20,562 nt of DNA from an uncultured Collinsella sp. (GCA_902494935.1 CABUVH010000014.1:1-20562), one strand, 5' to 3'. Shown: positions 7,980-15,409, numbered from the stretch's first letter. Translations and numbers: made by a program. Notes: a model not told the origin generated them from the sequence alone.

Positions 7980-8635
7980 CGGAGGATCCTCACCTTCTTA
8001 TCGATGTAGTTGCCAATGTGGCTCACTACAAAGGCCGTGCCCAGGTAGCCGAGCGCCGAGATAAAGAACGCGGCGACGCCGCCGAGCGAGCGCGTGTTGA
8101 TATAGCTCACCACGCCGGTGAGCTCCTGCGGTTGCAACGGCACCTGACTGCCGAGCGCGGTGGTGAGCATGACGGCGATAAAGAGGTTGGTCATGGGCAG
8201 CACGCTCGAGCGCAGCGCCTGCGGAATCACGATCTTGGCGAGGATACGGCTGAAGCTCATGCCGAGCGAACGGGCGGCTTCCACCTGGCCGACGCCGACG
8301 GTGTTGATGCCGCTCATAAAGTTCTCGGAACCAAAGGCCGAGCCCAAAAGGACCGTGGCGACGATAACGCAGGTGCGGTAGGGCAGGACGACCTTGAGCG
8401 GCGGCAGCGCATAGACGACGATGATGAGCAGTGCGATGCCGGGGATGTTACGGAAGACCTGAACATACAGGTCGCCAAAGACGCGCAGCGGCTTGAGCGG
8501 CGACACGCGCATCACGGTGACGGCGACGGCCAGCACCATGGCGATGGCAAACGACTCAAGCGTCATGCCCCAGGTTGCTAGCAGCGCGTCGATATAGTTC
8601 TGGCCATAGAGCGACCAGAGCTCGGAGAGACTCAT
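7976..8635 (-). CDS. Amino-acid ABC transporter permease (first subunit)
   Basis: A 219-residue membrane protein, the typical length for a GlnP/HisQ-type permease. It has several hydrophobic helices (about 22-42, 58-80, 87-108, 150-170 and 187-207). The EAA loop runs from VEAARSLGMSFSRILAKIVIP (118 onward) and docks on the ATPase. An AGGAGG SD lies 5 nt before the ATG. It pairs with the overlapping downstream permease to form a heterodimeric channel. A hairpin at 8660-8685 lies between it and the binding-protein gene and probably lowers permease expression relative to the binding protein. Confidence 0.93.
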   Translation of the reverse strand: MSLSELWSLYGQNYIDALLATWGMTLESFAIAMVLAVAVTVMRVSPLKPLRVFGDLYVQVFRNIPGIALLIIVVYALPPLKVVLPYRTCVIVATVLLGSAFGSENFMSGINTVGVGQVEAARSLGMSFSRILAKIVIPQALRSSVLPMTNLFIAVMLTTALGSQVPLQPQELTGVVSYINTRSLGGVAAFFISALGYLGTAFVVSHIGNYIDKKVRILR

Positions 8636-8659
8636 GCGGACCTCCTGCCGATAAGGAAA

Positions 8660-8685
8660 GGGGCTCCCGTGTGTACGGAAGCCCC
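8660..8685 (-). terminator. Intercistronic hairpin between binding-protein and permease genes
   Basis: Read on the minus strand, GGGGCTTCCG (from 8685) pairs with CGGGAGCCCC (to 8660): 10 pairs with one G-U, a 6-nt loop, then TTTCCTTA. It sits about 90 nt after the binding-protein stop and 25 nt before the permease start. A leaky terminator or 3'-end stabiliser here would give the usual excess of binding protein over membrane subunits. Confidence 0.6.
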
Positions 8686-8773
8686 GACAACTCAGTGAGG
8701 AAACAGTTTATCGCAATAAAGCGGATCGTGCGTTTCCGTATGGTTTCGCAGCGGCCGTTACTAGGCTCGCTGT

Positions 8774-9769
8774 CTAGGCGCCGACCTCGGGCAGCTCGGG
8801 AACATTGGTGTCGCCCGTACGGTCGCCGATGCAGATCTGCCACAGCTCGGTCCAGGTGCCGTCGTCCTCGATCTTCTTAAGGAAGTCGTTGACAAAGGCG
8901 ACGCCGTCGGAATCGAGCGGCAGGCCGATGCCATAGGGCTCCTTGCTGCCGAAGGGCTTGCCGGCGATCTTGTACTTGCCGGGCTCGCGGACCAGGGCGC
9001 TCTGCTGCATGTTGTTGTCGATGACGTAGGCATCAACGCGGCCCTGCTGGAGTGCCTGACGGGCCTCCTCGTCGGTCTTGAACTCCTGCTGGCTGGCCTT
9101 GGGAGCGAACTCCTCCAGGATGGCGGGGCCGTTGGAGCCGGACTGGACGGCAACGTTCTTGTCGGCCAGGTCGTCGACGCTCTTGATGTCGTCGTTATCG
9201 GCGAGCACCAGGATGGCCTGCTGGGTGTAGTAGTAGGGGCCGGCGAAGGAGACGAGCTTCTTGCGTTCGTCAGTGATGGTGTAGGTGGCAAAGACAGCTT
9301 CGACCTGGCCGTTCTGCAGGACGGACTCGCGCGTGTCCGAGGTCACCTGGGTGATCTCGACCTTGTTCTCGCCCAGAATGTAGTTGGACAGGAGCTGTGC
9401 GATACCGGCGTCGAAGCCGCGGGTCTGACCGTCTTTCTCGTTGAGGAGGGAGAAGAGCGTAGAGGTCTGAACGCCGCCGATCTTAAAGACGCCGGCGTCC
9501 TTGACGGCCGTGGCCCAGGTGCTGGCGGCGATGGCGTCGTCATCGGCCTTGGGGCCGTCGTTGACGAGCTTGTCGAATGCCTTGGCATCGAGCGTAGCGG
9601 AAACCTCGGTATCCTCGGAGCTCTTGGAAGAGCCGGCGGCGGAACCCTTGTCGGCCTCGGCGTTGGTGTCAGAGCAGCCGGCAAGACCAAGGCCGGCGAC
9701 GGTTGCGAAGGTGGCGGCAACGAAGCCGCGGCGGTCGAGAACGACCTGCTGGGAGAGGTTCTTGCTCAT
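8774..9769 (-). CDS. Amino-acid ABC transporter substrate-binding lipoprotein (glutamate/glutamine type)
   Basis: A 331-residue extracellular solute-binding protein anchored as a lipoprotein. The signal region has a twin-arginine-like DRRGFVAATFA (12-22) and a lipobox GLAGC with C32 as the lipid-modified residue. A Ser/Asp/Lys-rich linker (33-60) leads to the SBP_bac_3 fold. Family-typical ligand segments are visible, such as TRGFDAGIAQLL (about 116-127), VTSDTRESVLQNGQVEAVFATYTITDERKK with the carboxylate-binding Arg, and the PYGIGLP loop near the C-terminus. These resemble glutamate/aspartate binders. An AGAAAGGTG SD precedes the ATG, and a promoter lies at 9813-9842. It is the first gene of the transporter operon. 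Tat-dependent export is suggested, not shown. Confidence 0.93.
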   Translation of the reverse strand: MSKNLSQQVVLDRRGFVAATFATVAGLGLAGCSDTNAEADKGSAAGSSKSSEDTEVSATLDAKAFDKLVNDGPKADDDAIAASTWATAVKDAGVFKIGGVQTSTLFSLLNEKDGQTRGFDAGIAQLLSNYILGENKVEITQVTSDTRESVLQNGQVEAVFATYTITDERKKLVSFAGPYYYTQQAILVLADNDDIKSVDDLADKNVAVQSGSNGPAILEEFAPKASQQEFKTDEEARQALQQGRVDAYVIDNNMQQSALVREPGKYKIAGKPFGSKEPYGIGLPLDSDGVAFVNDFLKKIEDDGTWTELWQICIGDRTGDTNVPELPEVGA

Positions 9770-9812
9770 AGTAGAACACCTTTCTCAATAAAATCCCTAG
9801 CGGTTGAGTAGA

Positions 9813-9842
9813 GTTATACCCTATCGCGCTCAAATGGGTCAA
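9813..9842 (-). promoter_or_regulatory. Sigma-70-type promoter of the ABC transporter operon
   Basis: On the minus strand a TTGACC -35 (9842-9837) and a TATAAC -10 (9818-9813) are separated by 18 nt. They lie about 44 nt upstream of the binding-protein start codon. Both boxes are close to consensus and no better candidate lies in the leader. Confidence 0.65.
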
Positions 9843-9888
9843 CACGAAATAACTCAGAAACATACTTGTCTTATGGGTAATTCTACCT

Positions 9889-9916
9889 ACCAAAAAGGGA
9901 CAGGCACCTTTGTGGT
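9889..9916. repeat. REP-like palindrome fragment (GGGACAG-CCTTTGTGG type)
   Basis: ACCAAAAAGG at 9889-9898 pairs, with one mismatch, with CCTTTGTGGT at 9907-9916 around GACAGGCA. The core AAAGGGACAGGCACCTTTGT is shared in pattern with the palindromes at 18876-18906 and 19627-19656, so it looks like a diverged copy of one dispersed family. Confidence 0.5.
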
Positions 9917-9953
9917 GGTTCTTGCAGATGTGGTGGCATATCTCGCTGCTTTG

Positions 9954-10169
9954 TCTCGATCTGTAACAGGTAGACGAGGAAATGGGTTCTTACTGTTACA
10001 GATTGAGATTTTCTCTTCAGGGGAATTCGAATGTCTCAATCTGTAACATCTGGACGGCCAAAAGGTCTCTATCTGTTACAGATTGAGACAAAGGTCTGGG
10101 GCAAAGACGTCTTATCTCGATCTGTAACAGGTAGACGGGAATTCGGGCCCTAGATGTTACAGATTGAGA
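9954..10169. repeat. Array of six alternating 15-bp repeats, three 55-bp paired units
   Basis: Consensus TCTCRATCTGTAACA occurs at 9954-9968, 10034-10048 and 10115-10129 on the plus strand. Its reverse complement TGTTACAGATTGAGA occurs at 9994-10008, 10074-10088 and 10155-10169. The orientation alternates strictly. The five spacers are 25, 25, 25, 26 and 25 nt, so the period is 40-41 bp. Spacer sequences differ, but the first and third units share GGTAGACG after the repeat. Each repeat holds a small palindromic core, CTGTWACAG. The array fills the gap between the dxs terminator and the ABC operon promoter. Function unknown; see findings. Confidence 0.85.
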
Positions 10170-10191
10170 TAATCGCGCCGCGAAAATAAAA

Positions 10192-10222
10192 ACCTCCGCA
10201 GGGGTGCTTCCCTTGCGGAGGT
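10192..10222 (-). terminator. Rho-independent terminator of dxs
   Basis: On the minus strand a 13-pair stem (one G-U; 10222-10210 with 10204-10192) with a 5-nt loop is followed by TTTTTATTTT. It begins a few nucleotides after the dxs stop codon. Confidence 0.9.
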
Positions 10223-10225
10223 TAT

Positions 10226-12007
10226 TTACTCGTTGAGTAGCCTTACGGCTTCGGCGGCCATGTTCTCGACCGTCATGCCGTTCTGAGCAAGCAACTCGTT
10301 GGGGTCGTAGCGGTCGGGGAAGCCCTTGGCGATGCCGAAGGTGCGCGTGCGCAACGGCGTGCATGCCAGATAACATGCCACGCGCTCGCCCCAGCCGCCG
10401 TCCAAGATGCCGTCCTCGAGGGTGACGACAACGCGATGCTCGGCGGCAAGGCTGTCGAGGAACTCGCGGTCGAGCTCGGTTGCAAAGCGCGGGTTGACGA
10501 GCGTGGCTTCGATGCCGTACTCGGCGGCCAAGCGCTTTGCCACGCGCTCGCCCAGCTCAAAGAAATCGCCGAGCGCAAGCACGGCCACATCGCGGCCCTG
10601 ACGCACGACGCTGTAGCGCGTGACGCCGTAATCGGCGCCCTCGGCAGGCGCAAGGTCGGGACGGCTCACCAGGCCAATGCCAGGCACGCGGATTGCCACG
10701 GGATGCTCGCGGTGGTCGAGCGACCAGCTCAGCATGGACAGATATTCCTCCATGCAGGCCGGCGCCAAGTAGCGCATGTTGGGAAGACCGCCCAGCATGG
10801 AAATATCAAAGAACGAAAGGTGCGTCTCGGATGTGGTGCCAAAGATCGACGCGCCAAACACCAGGATGGTTGCGGGGGCGTCGTTGAGGCACAGGTCGTG
10901 CCACAGTTCGTCGTAGGCGCGCTGCAAAAACGTGCCGTACACACCAAAGACTGGCTTGGCGCCCGAGCACGCAAGCGCGGTGGCAAAGGTCACGGCGTGC
11001 TCCTCGGCAATGCCCACATCGACGAACTGTTTGCCGGCGGCAGCGCGAAGCTCGGGTGTAAAGCCCATGATGTAGGGTGTGGCGGCCGTGATGCCCACGA
11101 CCTGCGGATCGCGCTCGATGGCGGCGCTGAGCGCCTCGCCCGTAATGTCGGCGTAGGTGCGCGGCGCAGGCTCGCTCGGATGGCCCGGGCAGAGCTTGCG
11201 CCCGGTTGCCATGTCAAACGGACCCACGTGATGCCAGCGTTCGGGGTCGTTCTGGGCTGGCTCAAAGCCCTTGCCCTTGGCGGTGGAGACGTGCAGCACG
11301 ATGGGATGATCGATATTGCGCAGTTCCTGCAGCGCGTCGACGAGGGCCAACACATCGTTACCGGCGTCCAGATAGCGGTAGTCGAGCCCCATCGCGCGGA
11401 AAACGTTGCGCTCGCAGGTGCCGTTGCTGGCGCGCAGCTCGGCCAGATTGCGATACAGGCCGCCATGGTTCTCGGCAATGGACTGGTCGTTATCGTTGAC
11501 GATGATGATCAGGTTGCTATCGAGTTCGGCGGCATTGTTAAAGCCCTCAAACGCCAGGCCGCCCGAAAGCGAGCCATCGCCAATGATGGCGATGACGTTG
11601 TATGCATCGCCCGCTAGGTCACGAGCGTGCGCCAGGCCGCAGCTCAGGCTCACCGACGTGGAGGTATGGCCCATGGCGAACAGGTCGTGCTCGGACTCGT
11701 TGGGATTGGCAAAGCCAGAAGCCTCGCCATAGCGTGCCGGGTCGATATAAGTGTATGCGCGCCCCGTCAGCGCCTTGTGGGCGTAGGTCTGATGCGAAAC
11801 GTCAAAGACAATCTTGTCGATGGGGGAGTTAAACACGCGATGAAGCGCAACCGTAAGCTCAACGACGCCCAGGTTGGGGGCAACGTGCCCGCCGACAGCG
11901 GCGGAGCTTTCGAGGATGGCGTGGCGGATCTCGCCGCAGAGCAGCGGAAGCTCGGCGCGATCGAGAGCCTTGACGTCCTCGGGCGTTGTCGTTTGCGTAA
12001 GCAGCAT
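10226..12007 (-). CDS. dxs: 1-deoxy-D-xylulose-5-phosphate synthase, divergent form
   Basis: Thiamine-diphosphate enzyme that joins pyruvate and glyceraldehyde-3-phosphate in the first step of the MEP isoprenoid pathway. The 593 residues hold the three transketolase-like domains. H41 in VGGHVAPNLG matches the catalytic His. SEHDLFAMGHTSTS lies at 105-118, and the ThDP motif GDGSLSGGLAFEGFNNA begins at 143. The glutamate E335 in GIAEEHAVTFA activates the cofactor, and TFLQRAYDELWHD is at 359-371. The loop that in E. coli reads DRAGIVGADGQTHQG is here GASIFGTTSETHLSF (385-399), keeping H396 but losing the Asp (E. coli D427) and the DRAG element. This variant is seen in a clade of shorter DXS proteins of anaerobes. 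The start is backed only by a GGAG 12 nt upstream. A paralogue with altered specificity remains possible. Confidence 0.82.
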   Translation of the reverse strand: MLLTQTTTPEDVKALDRAELPLLCGEIRHAILESSAAVGGHVAPNLGVVELTVALHRVFNSPIDKIVFDVSHQTYAHKALTGRAYTYIDPARYGEASGFANPNESEHDLFAMGHTSTSVSLSCGLAHARDLAGDAYNVIAIIGDGSLSGGLAFEGFNNAAELDSNLIIIVNDNDQSIAENHGGLYRNLAELRASNGTCERNVFRAMGLDYRYLDAGNDVLALVDALQELRNIDHPIVLHVSTAKGKGFEPAQNDPERWHHVGPFDMATGRKLCPGHPSEPAPRTYADITGEALSAAIERDPQVVGITAATPYIMGFTPELRAAAGKQFVDVGIAEEHAVTFATALACSGAKPVFGVYGTFLQRAYDELWHDLCLNDAPATILVFGASIFGTTSETHLSFFDISMLGGLPNMRYLAPACMEEYLSMLSWSLDHREHPVAIRVPGIGLVSRPDLAPAEGADYGVTRYSVVRQGRDVAVLALGDFFELGERVAKRLAAEYGIEATLVNPRFATELDREFLDSLAAEHRVVVTLEDGILDGGWGERVACYLACTPLRTRTFGIAKGFPDRYDPNELLAQNGMTVENMAAEAVRLLNE

Positions 12008-12134
12008 CGTTGTGGGTTACTCCATGCGAATCGAGCGCCGGCGCTCCCTCGGCCGGCACAATTGCACAAAACAGTCTCGCACATTTTGGCGTTTGATATG
12101 TGACGGCGGCGCGGTAATTCGACAACTGGTGGGG

Positions 12135-12146
12135 CAAAACGTTTTG
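12135..12146. promoter_or_regulatory. Palindrome CAAAACGTTTTG in the divergent dxs/HD gap
   Basis: A perfect 12-bp palindrome lies in the 228-nt gap between the divergently transcribed dxs and HD-protein genes. It is placed where a dimeric regulator could affect either promoter, but palindromes this short also occur by chance. No clear promoter boxes were found in this gap. Confidence 0.25.
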
Positions 12147-12235
12147 TCCGATGCCATACTGGTAGATTCGATGATGATTTTATTCAATACGTGCAGGCCG
12201 TGGCTTGCCGCCGTGAGCCGCTGGAAGGAGGCAGC

Positions 12236-12772
12236 ATGTCCGATGCCGTTCGTGCCGAGAAAATCGCGCACGAGGTCGACGATGCCGCCCGCCAGCTCGC
12301 CCAGGCGGGCCGCTTGGACCTGACGCGCGAGTTTATCCAGCATGGCGACGTGACGGTCTATGCACATGTGACCTCGGTGGCACGGGCAAGTCTGTCCTTT
12401 GCCGAGCGCTTGGGCCGTGCTGGCATTTCGGTCGACCGTGCCTCGCTGCTGCGCGGAGCCCTGTTACACGATTACTTTCTCTACGATTGGCACGACCCCG
12501 ACCCGAGCCATCGCCTGCACGGATTTCGGCATCCGTTTTTTGCCCTGGCGCGTGCGGAAGAAGATTTTGAGCTGACGCCGCGCGAGCGGAATATTATCGT
12601 GCGGCATATGTTTCCGCTGGTGCCGGTGCCGCCGACGTGTCGTGAGGCTTGGATTGTATGCCTGACAGACAAATGGTGCGCGCTGCGCGAGACAGTCGCC
12701 GGCCGCCTGTCGCGCAAGGACGAGGCGGACGATGGCGTGAGTAAAGCATCGAGCGAAAAGAGGAGAGGGTAG
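12236..12772 (+). CDS. HD-domain phosphohydrolase-like protein
   Basis: A 178-residue soluble protein of the HD superfamily, metal-dependent phosphohydrolases acting on nucleotides or other phosphates. Candidate metal ligands are H44 (YAHVTSVAR), the H78-D79 doublet in ALLHDYFLYDWHD, H99 (FRHPFFAL), H124 (VRHMFP) and D145 in CLTDKWCAL. The substrate is unknown. The start at 12236 is fixed by an AAGGAGG SD 4 nt upstream; the open frame extends 45 nt further but without SD support. The tail (160-178) is charged and probably disordered. The gene for a CmpB-like membrane protein begins 3 nt after its stop, so the two form an operon. Confidence 0.85.
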   Translation: MSDAVRAEKIAHEVDDAARQLAQAGRLDLTREFIQHGDVTVYAHVTSVARASLSFAERLGRAGISVDRASLLRGALLHDYFLYDWHDPDPSHRLHGFRHPFFALARAEEDFELTPRERNIIVRHMFPLVPVPPTCREAWIVCLTDKWCALRETVAGRLSRKDEADDGVSKASSEKRRG

Positions 12773-12775
12773 ACG

Positions 12776-13795
12776 GTGGAAACCGCGATCGATATGGCGT
12801 TTGGCGGTGCGACGCTTGCCGCCTGTCCGCTCTCGGCATTGGTACTCTCGTTTGCTTTTTACGGGCTTTGCGGCTGGGCTTGGGAGTCGACAGTATGCGC
12901 CATGCTCAACCAAGGACGCTTCGCCAACAGCGGATTTTTGCTGGGGCCTTGTTGTCCTATCTATGGTGTGGGCGGCATAGCCTGCTGGCTTTTGCTGCGC
13001 GGAATTCCGGATGCCTCGAGCCAGTTTGTCGCCGCGGCGCTTGTGTGCAGCGTGATTGAGTACAGCGTAGGCGTGCTGTTGGAAAAAACAACGGGCGCTC
13101 GCTTTTGGGATTATTCGCACCTGCCGTTTAACCTGCACGGACGCATCTGCCTGTACTGGGCCTGCGCGTTTGGCTTGGGTGCGCTGTGCATTTGCCGCGT
13201 AGTGGAGCCGGCATTGCTGGGGCTGCTCGGCCATCTGCCGGTGCTGATTGTGCGGCTGTCCGCCTTTATCGTCGCGGTCGCGATGATGGTCGACGCGGCA
13301 TGCTCTTTGGCCAGTTGGCGCCGCCTGTCCGATCAGCTGGAGCGTGTGCGCGCCGACCTTGCCGACCGCATCAATGAGTCACTTGCCGATGCGTCTGACT
13401 CCATGCTCGAACGTATTCCCGATTCGGCGATCGACTCGGTGGCGCAGACGCATATCCGCAGCCGTGCCGTTAACGCGTGGCTGGCCGAGCTGGGCGACGC
13501 AGCGCTCGATGCCCTGCGTGAGAAGGCTTCGATGCCGACGTTTATCTCGGACGGCGCTCATGGCCTGGCGCTTGCCGCCCGCCGCGTGGCCGATGCCGCG
13601 CCGAGCGTGCCGCGTCCGTCGCTCAGCCGTCGCCTTGCCGGTAAGCGCATGGGCCGTCCGGTGCCGAGCGTGTCATTCAGCCGCCGCGACCTACGCTTCT
13701 TTAACGCCTTCCCGCGTTTGCGCATCAATCGCTACGAAGGTGTCATTCGAGCAACTAATCTCCGCGACCGAGCCCGCGAGCTGTTCCGCCACTAG
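12776..13795 (+). CDS. CmpB-type (PF06541-like) putative ABC-transporter membrane protein
   Basis: A 339-residue protein with a membrane N-terminal half. It carries the conserved pattern of the putative ABC-transporter type IV/CmpB family: GLCGWAWESTVC, then FANSGFLLGPCCPIYGVGG, then EYSVGVLLEKTTGARFWDYS and PFNLHGRICL. There are about five membrane segments between residues 15 and 180. The C-terminal half (190-339) is a soluble, Arg-rich region containing SxxSRRL and RINRYEGVIRATN-like stretches, with no recognised domain. The start is GTG, backed by an AGGAGAGGG SD, 3 nt after the HD gene. The family function is not established experimentally; the transporter name is only a family label. 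No ATPase gene lies beside it. Confidence 0.8.
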   Translation: METAIDMAFGGATLAACPLSALVLSFAFYGLCGWAWESTVCAMLNQGRFANSGFLLGPCCPIYGVGGIACWLLLRGIPDASSQFVAAALVCSVIEYSVGVLLEKTTGARFWDYSHLPFNLHGRICLYWACAFGLGALCICRVVEPALLGLLGHLPVLIVRLSAFIVAVAMMVDAACSLASWRRLSDQLERVRADLADRINESLADASDSMLERIPDSAIDSVAQTHIRSRAVNAWLAELGDAALDALREKASMPTFISDGAHGLALAARRVADAAPSVPRPSLSRRLAGKRMGRPVPSVSFSRRDLRFFNAFPRLRINRYEGVIRATNLRDRARELFRH

Positions 13796-13859
13796 CCGGG
13801 ACGGGCGCGCTCACGGCTTCCTTGCTCGCGTATTTCCCGTTCGTTTCGCGTCCGTTGCC

Positions 13860-13891
13860 GCGCCGTTTCCAAGATTGCGGCGCCGTTTCCA
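13860..13891 (+). promoter_or_regulatory. Direct repeat GCGCCGTTTCCA x2 upstream of amtB
   Basis: The 12-mer at 13860-13871 recurs exactly at 13880-13891, 20 bp apart (about two helical turns). It is followed by a second direct repeat, ACAACGCCG, near 13897 and 13911. The 198-nt gap (13796-13993) before amtB otherwise shows no clear gene. Same-face tandem sites are typical for an activator of nitrogen genes, but the binding protein is unknown. Confidence 0.35.
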
Positions 13892-13993
13892 TTCGACAAC
13901 GCCGCGTTTAACAACGCCGTATCTGGTCTACACCAGTTGCCCCTCGGCCGCATTATGGGCGCCGACAACGTTCATGCGACCAAGGGAGAGCGA

Positions 13994-15271
13994 ATGTACG
14001 ATACGGGATCGACAACGTTTATGCTCATCTGCACCATGCTCGTGTTTTTAATGACACCGGGTCTGGCGTTTTTCTATGGCGGCCTGTCCAGGCGCAAAAA
14101 TGTCATCAACACCATGCTCATGTGCTTTGGCGCCATTGGTCTGGTTGGTGTGCTGTGGATTGTTGCCGGCTGGTCTCTGGCCTATGGCGGCGACGGTTCG
14201 AGTCCGTTTATTGGAGGCCTTGACCAACTGCTGTGCCTGCCGGTGCTCAACCAGGTGCTGCAGGCGGCCGAGGGCAATGCTGCGGACGGTGTCGTCTACC
14301 CTCAGATCATCAACATCGCCTTCCAGATGGCATTTGCCATGATCACGGCTGCTATCGTCACGGGCAGCCTGGCCGGCCGCGTTAAGTTCGGTGCCACGAC
14401 GGCCTTCCTGGGCATTTGGCTGCTCGTGGTCTATGCGCCGCTTGCTCACATGGTTTGGGGCGGCGAGGGCTCCTTTATCGGCGATATCATCGGCGCGCTC
14501 GACTTTGCCGGCGGCGACGTGGTGCACATCTCGTCTGGTCTTACGGGCCTGATTCTCTGCTTAATGCTCGGCCGTCGTCGCGGCTTTGGCATGGTGAGCT
14601 ACCGTCCGCATAACGTGCCGTTTGTGGCGCTGGGAGCCGGCCTGCTTTGGTTTGGCTGGTTTGGCTTTAACGGCGGCAGCGAGTTCAAGGCCGACGCCGT
14701 GGCGGCACTTGCCATCCTCAATACCGTGACGGCCAGCGCGGCGGGCATGGTCTCGTGGCTTGCCGTCGAGCGCGTGCACACCGGTCGACCCACGCTGGTG
14801 GGCGCCAGCACCGGTCTGGTTGCGGGCCTTGTGGTGGTCACGCCGGGCGCGGGCTTTGTCGAGCCGTGGGCGGCGCTGGTCATGGGCCTGATCGTATCTC
14901 CCGTCTGCTACCTGGCCATCAGCCATCTTAAGACCAAATTTGGCTACGACGATGCGCTCGACGCGTTTGGCTGCCACGGCATCGGTGGCATCCTGGGCGG
15001 CGTGCTCACGGGGCTGTTCTGCGTGCCGGAGCTCTCGTGGACCGGTAAGGGCGGCCTGTTCTACACGGGCGATGTCTCGCTGCTCATCTCGCAGATTTTG
15101 GGCATTGTGGTGACGGTCGCTATTGTACTGGTGCTCGACTTGGTGATCGCCGCGGTGGTCAAGGCGCTGTTCCACGGCAGCCTGCGCGCGGACGAGGCCG
15201 ACGAGGCGCTGGGCCTGGACGCGAGTCAACACGGCGAGAGCGCGTATCCCTCGTTCTCGGGACTTGACTAG
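13994..15271 (+). CDS. amtB: Ammonium transporter
   Basis: A 425-residue Amt/MEP/Rh channel that moves ammonium/ammonia into the cell. It shows eleven likely membrane helices and the family marks: TPGLAFFYGGLSRRKNV at 21-37, D170 in GALDFAGGDVVHIS, the twin pore histidines H178 and H328 (DAFGCHGIGG), and WFGWFGFNGGSEF at 219-231. There is no cleavable signal peptide. The start at 13994 has a GGGAG SD 5 nt upstream; the frame is open further up but without family similarity. The PII gene glnK follows after 190 nt, the classic amtB-glnK pairing in which the PII trimer plugs the channel when nitrogen is ample. The C-terminal tail is acidic. Confidence 0.95.
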   Translation: MYDTGSTTFMLICTMLVFLMTPGLAFFYGGLSRRKNVINTMLMCFGAIGLVGVLWIVAGWSLAYGGDGSSPFIGGLDQLLCLPVLNQVLQAAEGNAADGVVYPQIINIAFQMAFAMITAAIVTGSLAGRVKFGATTAFLGIWLLVVYAPLAHMVWGGEGSFIGDIIGALDFAGGDVVHISSGLTGLILCLMLGRRRGFGMVSYRPHNVPFVALGAGLLWFGWFGFNGGSEFKADAVAALAILNTVTASAAGMVSWLAVERVHTGRPTLVGASTGLVAGLVVVTPGAGFVEPWAALVMGLIVSPVCYLAISHLKTKFGYDDALDAFGCHGIGGILGGVLTGLFCVPELSWTGKGGLFYTGDVSLLISQILGIVVTVAIVLVLDLVIAAVVKALFHGSLRADEADEALGLDASQHGESAYPSFSGLD

Positions 15272-15353
15272 CGGCTTCCCCAGGCTCCGCACCTTGCCGT
15301 TCAATCGTCGCGCGGCTTTCCCAGGCACCCGACCTTGCCCCTCAAACCGTCGC
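15271..15353 (+). repeat. Tandem 41/42-bp imperfect direct repeat in the amtB-glnK gap
   Basis: Copies at 15271-15311 and 15312-15353 share GCGGCTT-CCCAGGC, then ACCTTGCC, TCAA and CGTCGC in register, abutting head to tail. The first copy begins at the amtB stop codon. The second copy is also the left part of a large inverted repeat (15317-15409). Confidence 0.7.
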
Positions 15354-15409
15354 TTGCGTACCGAAGTACGCGGCGCTCCTCTTTCGGGGCAATCTCGGGC
15401 ACCTGGAAA
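15317..15409 (+). repeat. Large imperfect stem-loop between amtB and glnK
   Basis: TTTCCCAGG..CCCGA..TTGCCCC (15317 onward) pairs with GGGGCAA..TCGGG..CCTGGAAA ending at 15409. The loop contains a perfect nested hairpin, GCGTAC-CGAA-GTACGC (15356-15371). It could end or stabilise the amtB transcript, or be a dispersed palindromic element. There is no U-tract after it. Confidence 0.6.

Noticed and set aside
9954..10169. CRISPR array
   Set aside because: Repeats are only 15 bp and alternate in orientation, there is no cas gene, and some spacers share sequence next to the repeat. Kept as a separate repeat class.
10436..11617. 393-codon plus-strand frame opposite dxs
   Set aside because: Shadow of the dxs coding frame in GC-rich DNA; no SD and no recognisable domain.
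12008..12235. Promoters in the divergent dxs/HD gap
   Set aside because: Several TTG- and TAGATT-like boxes exist but none has acceptable spacing, so none is annotated.
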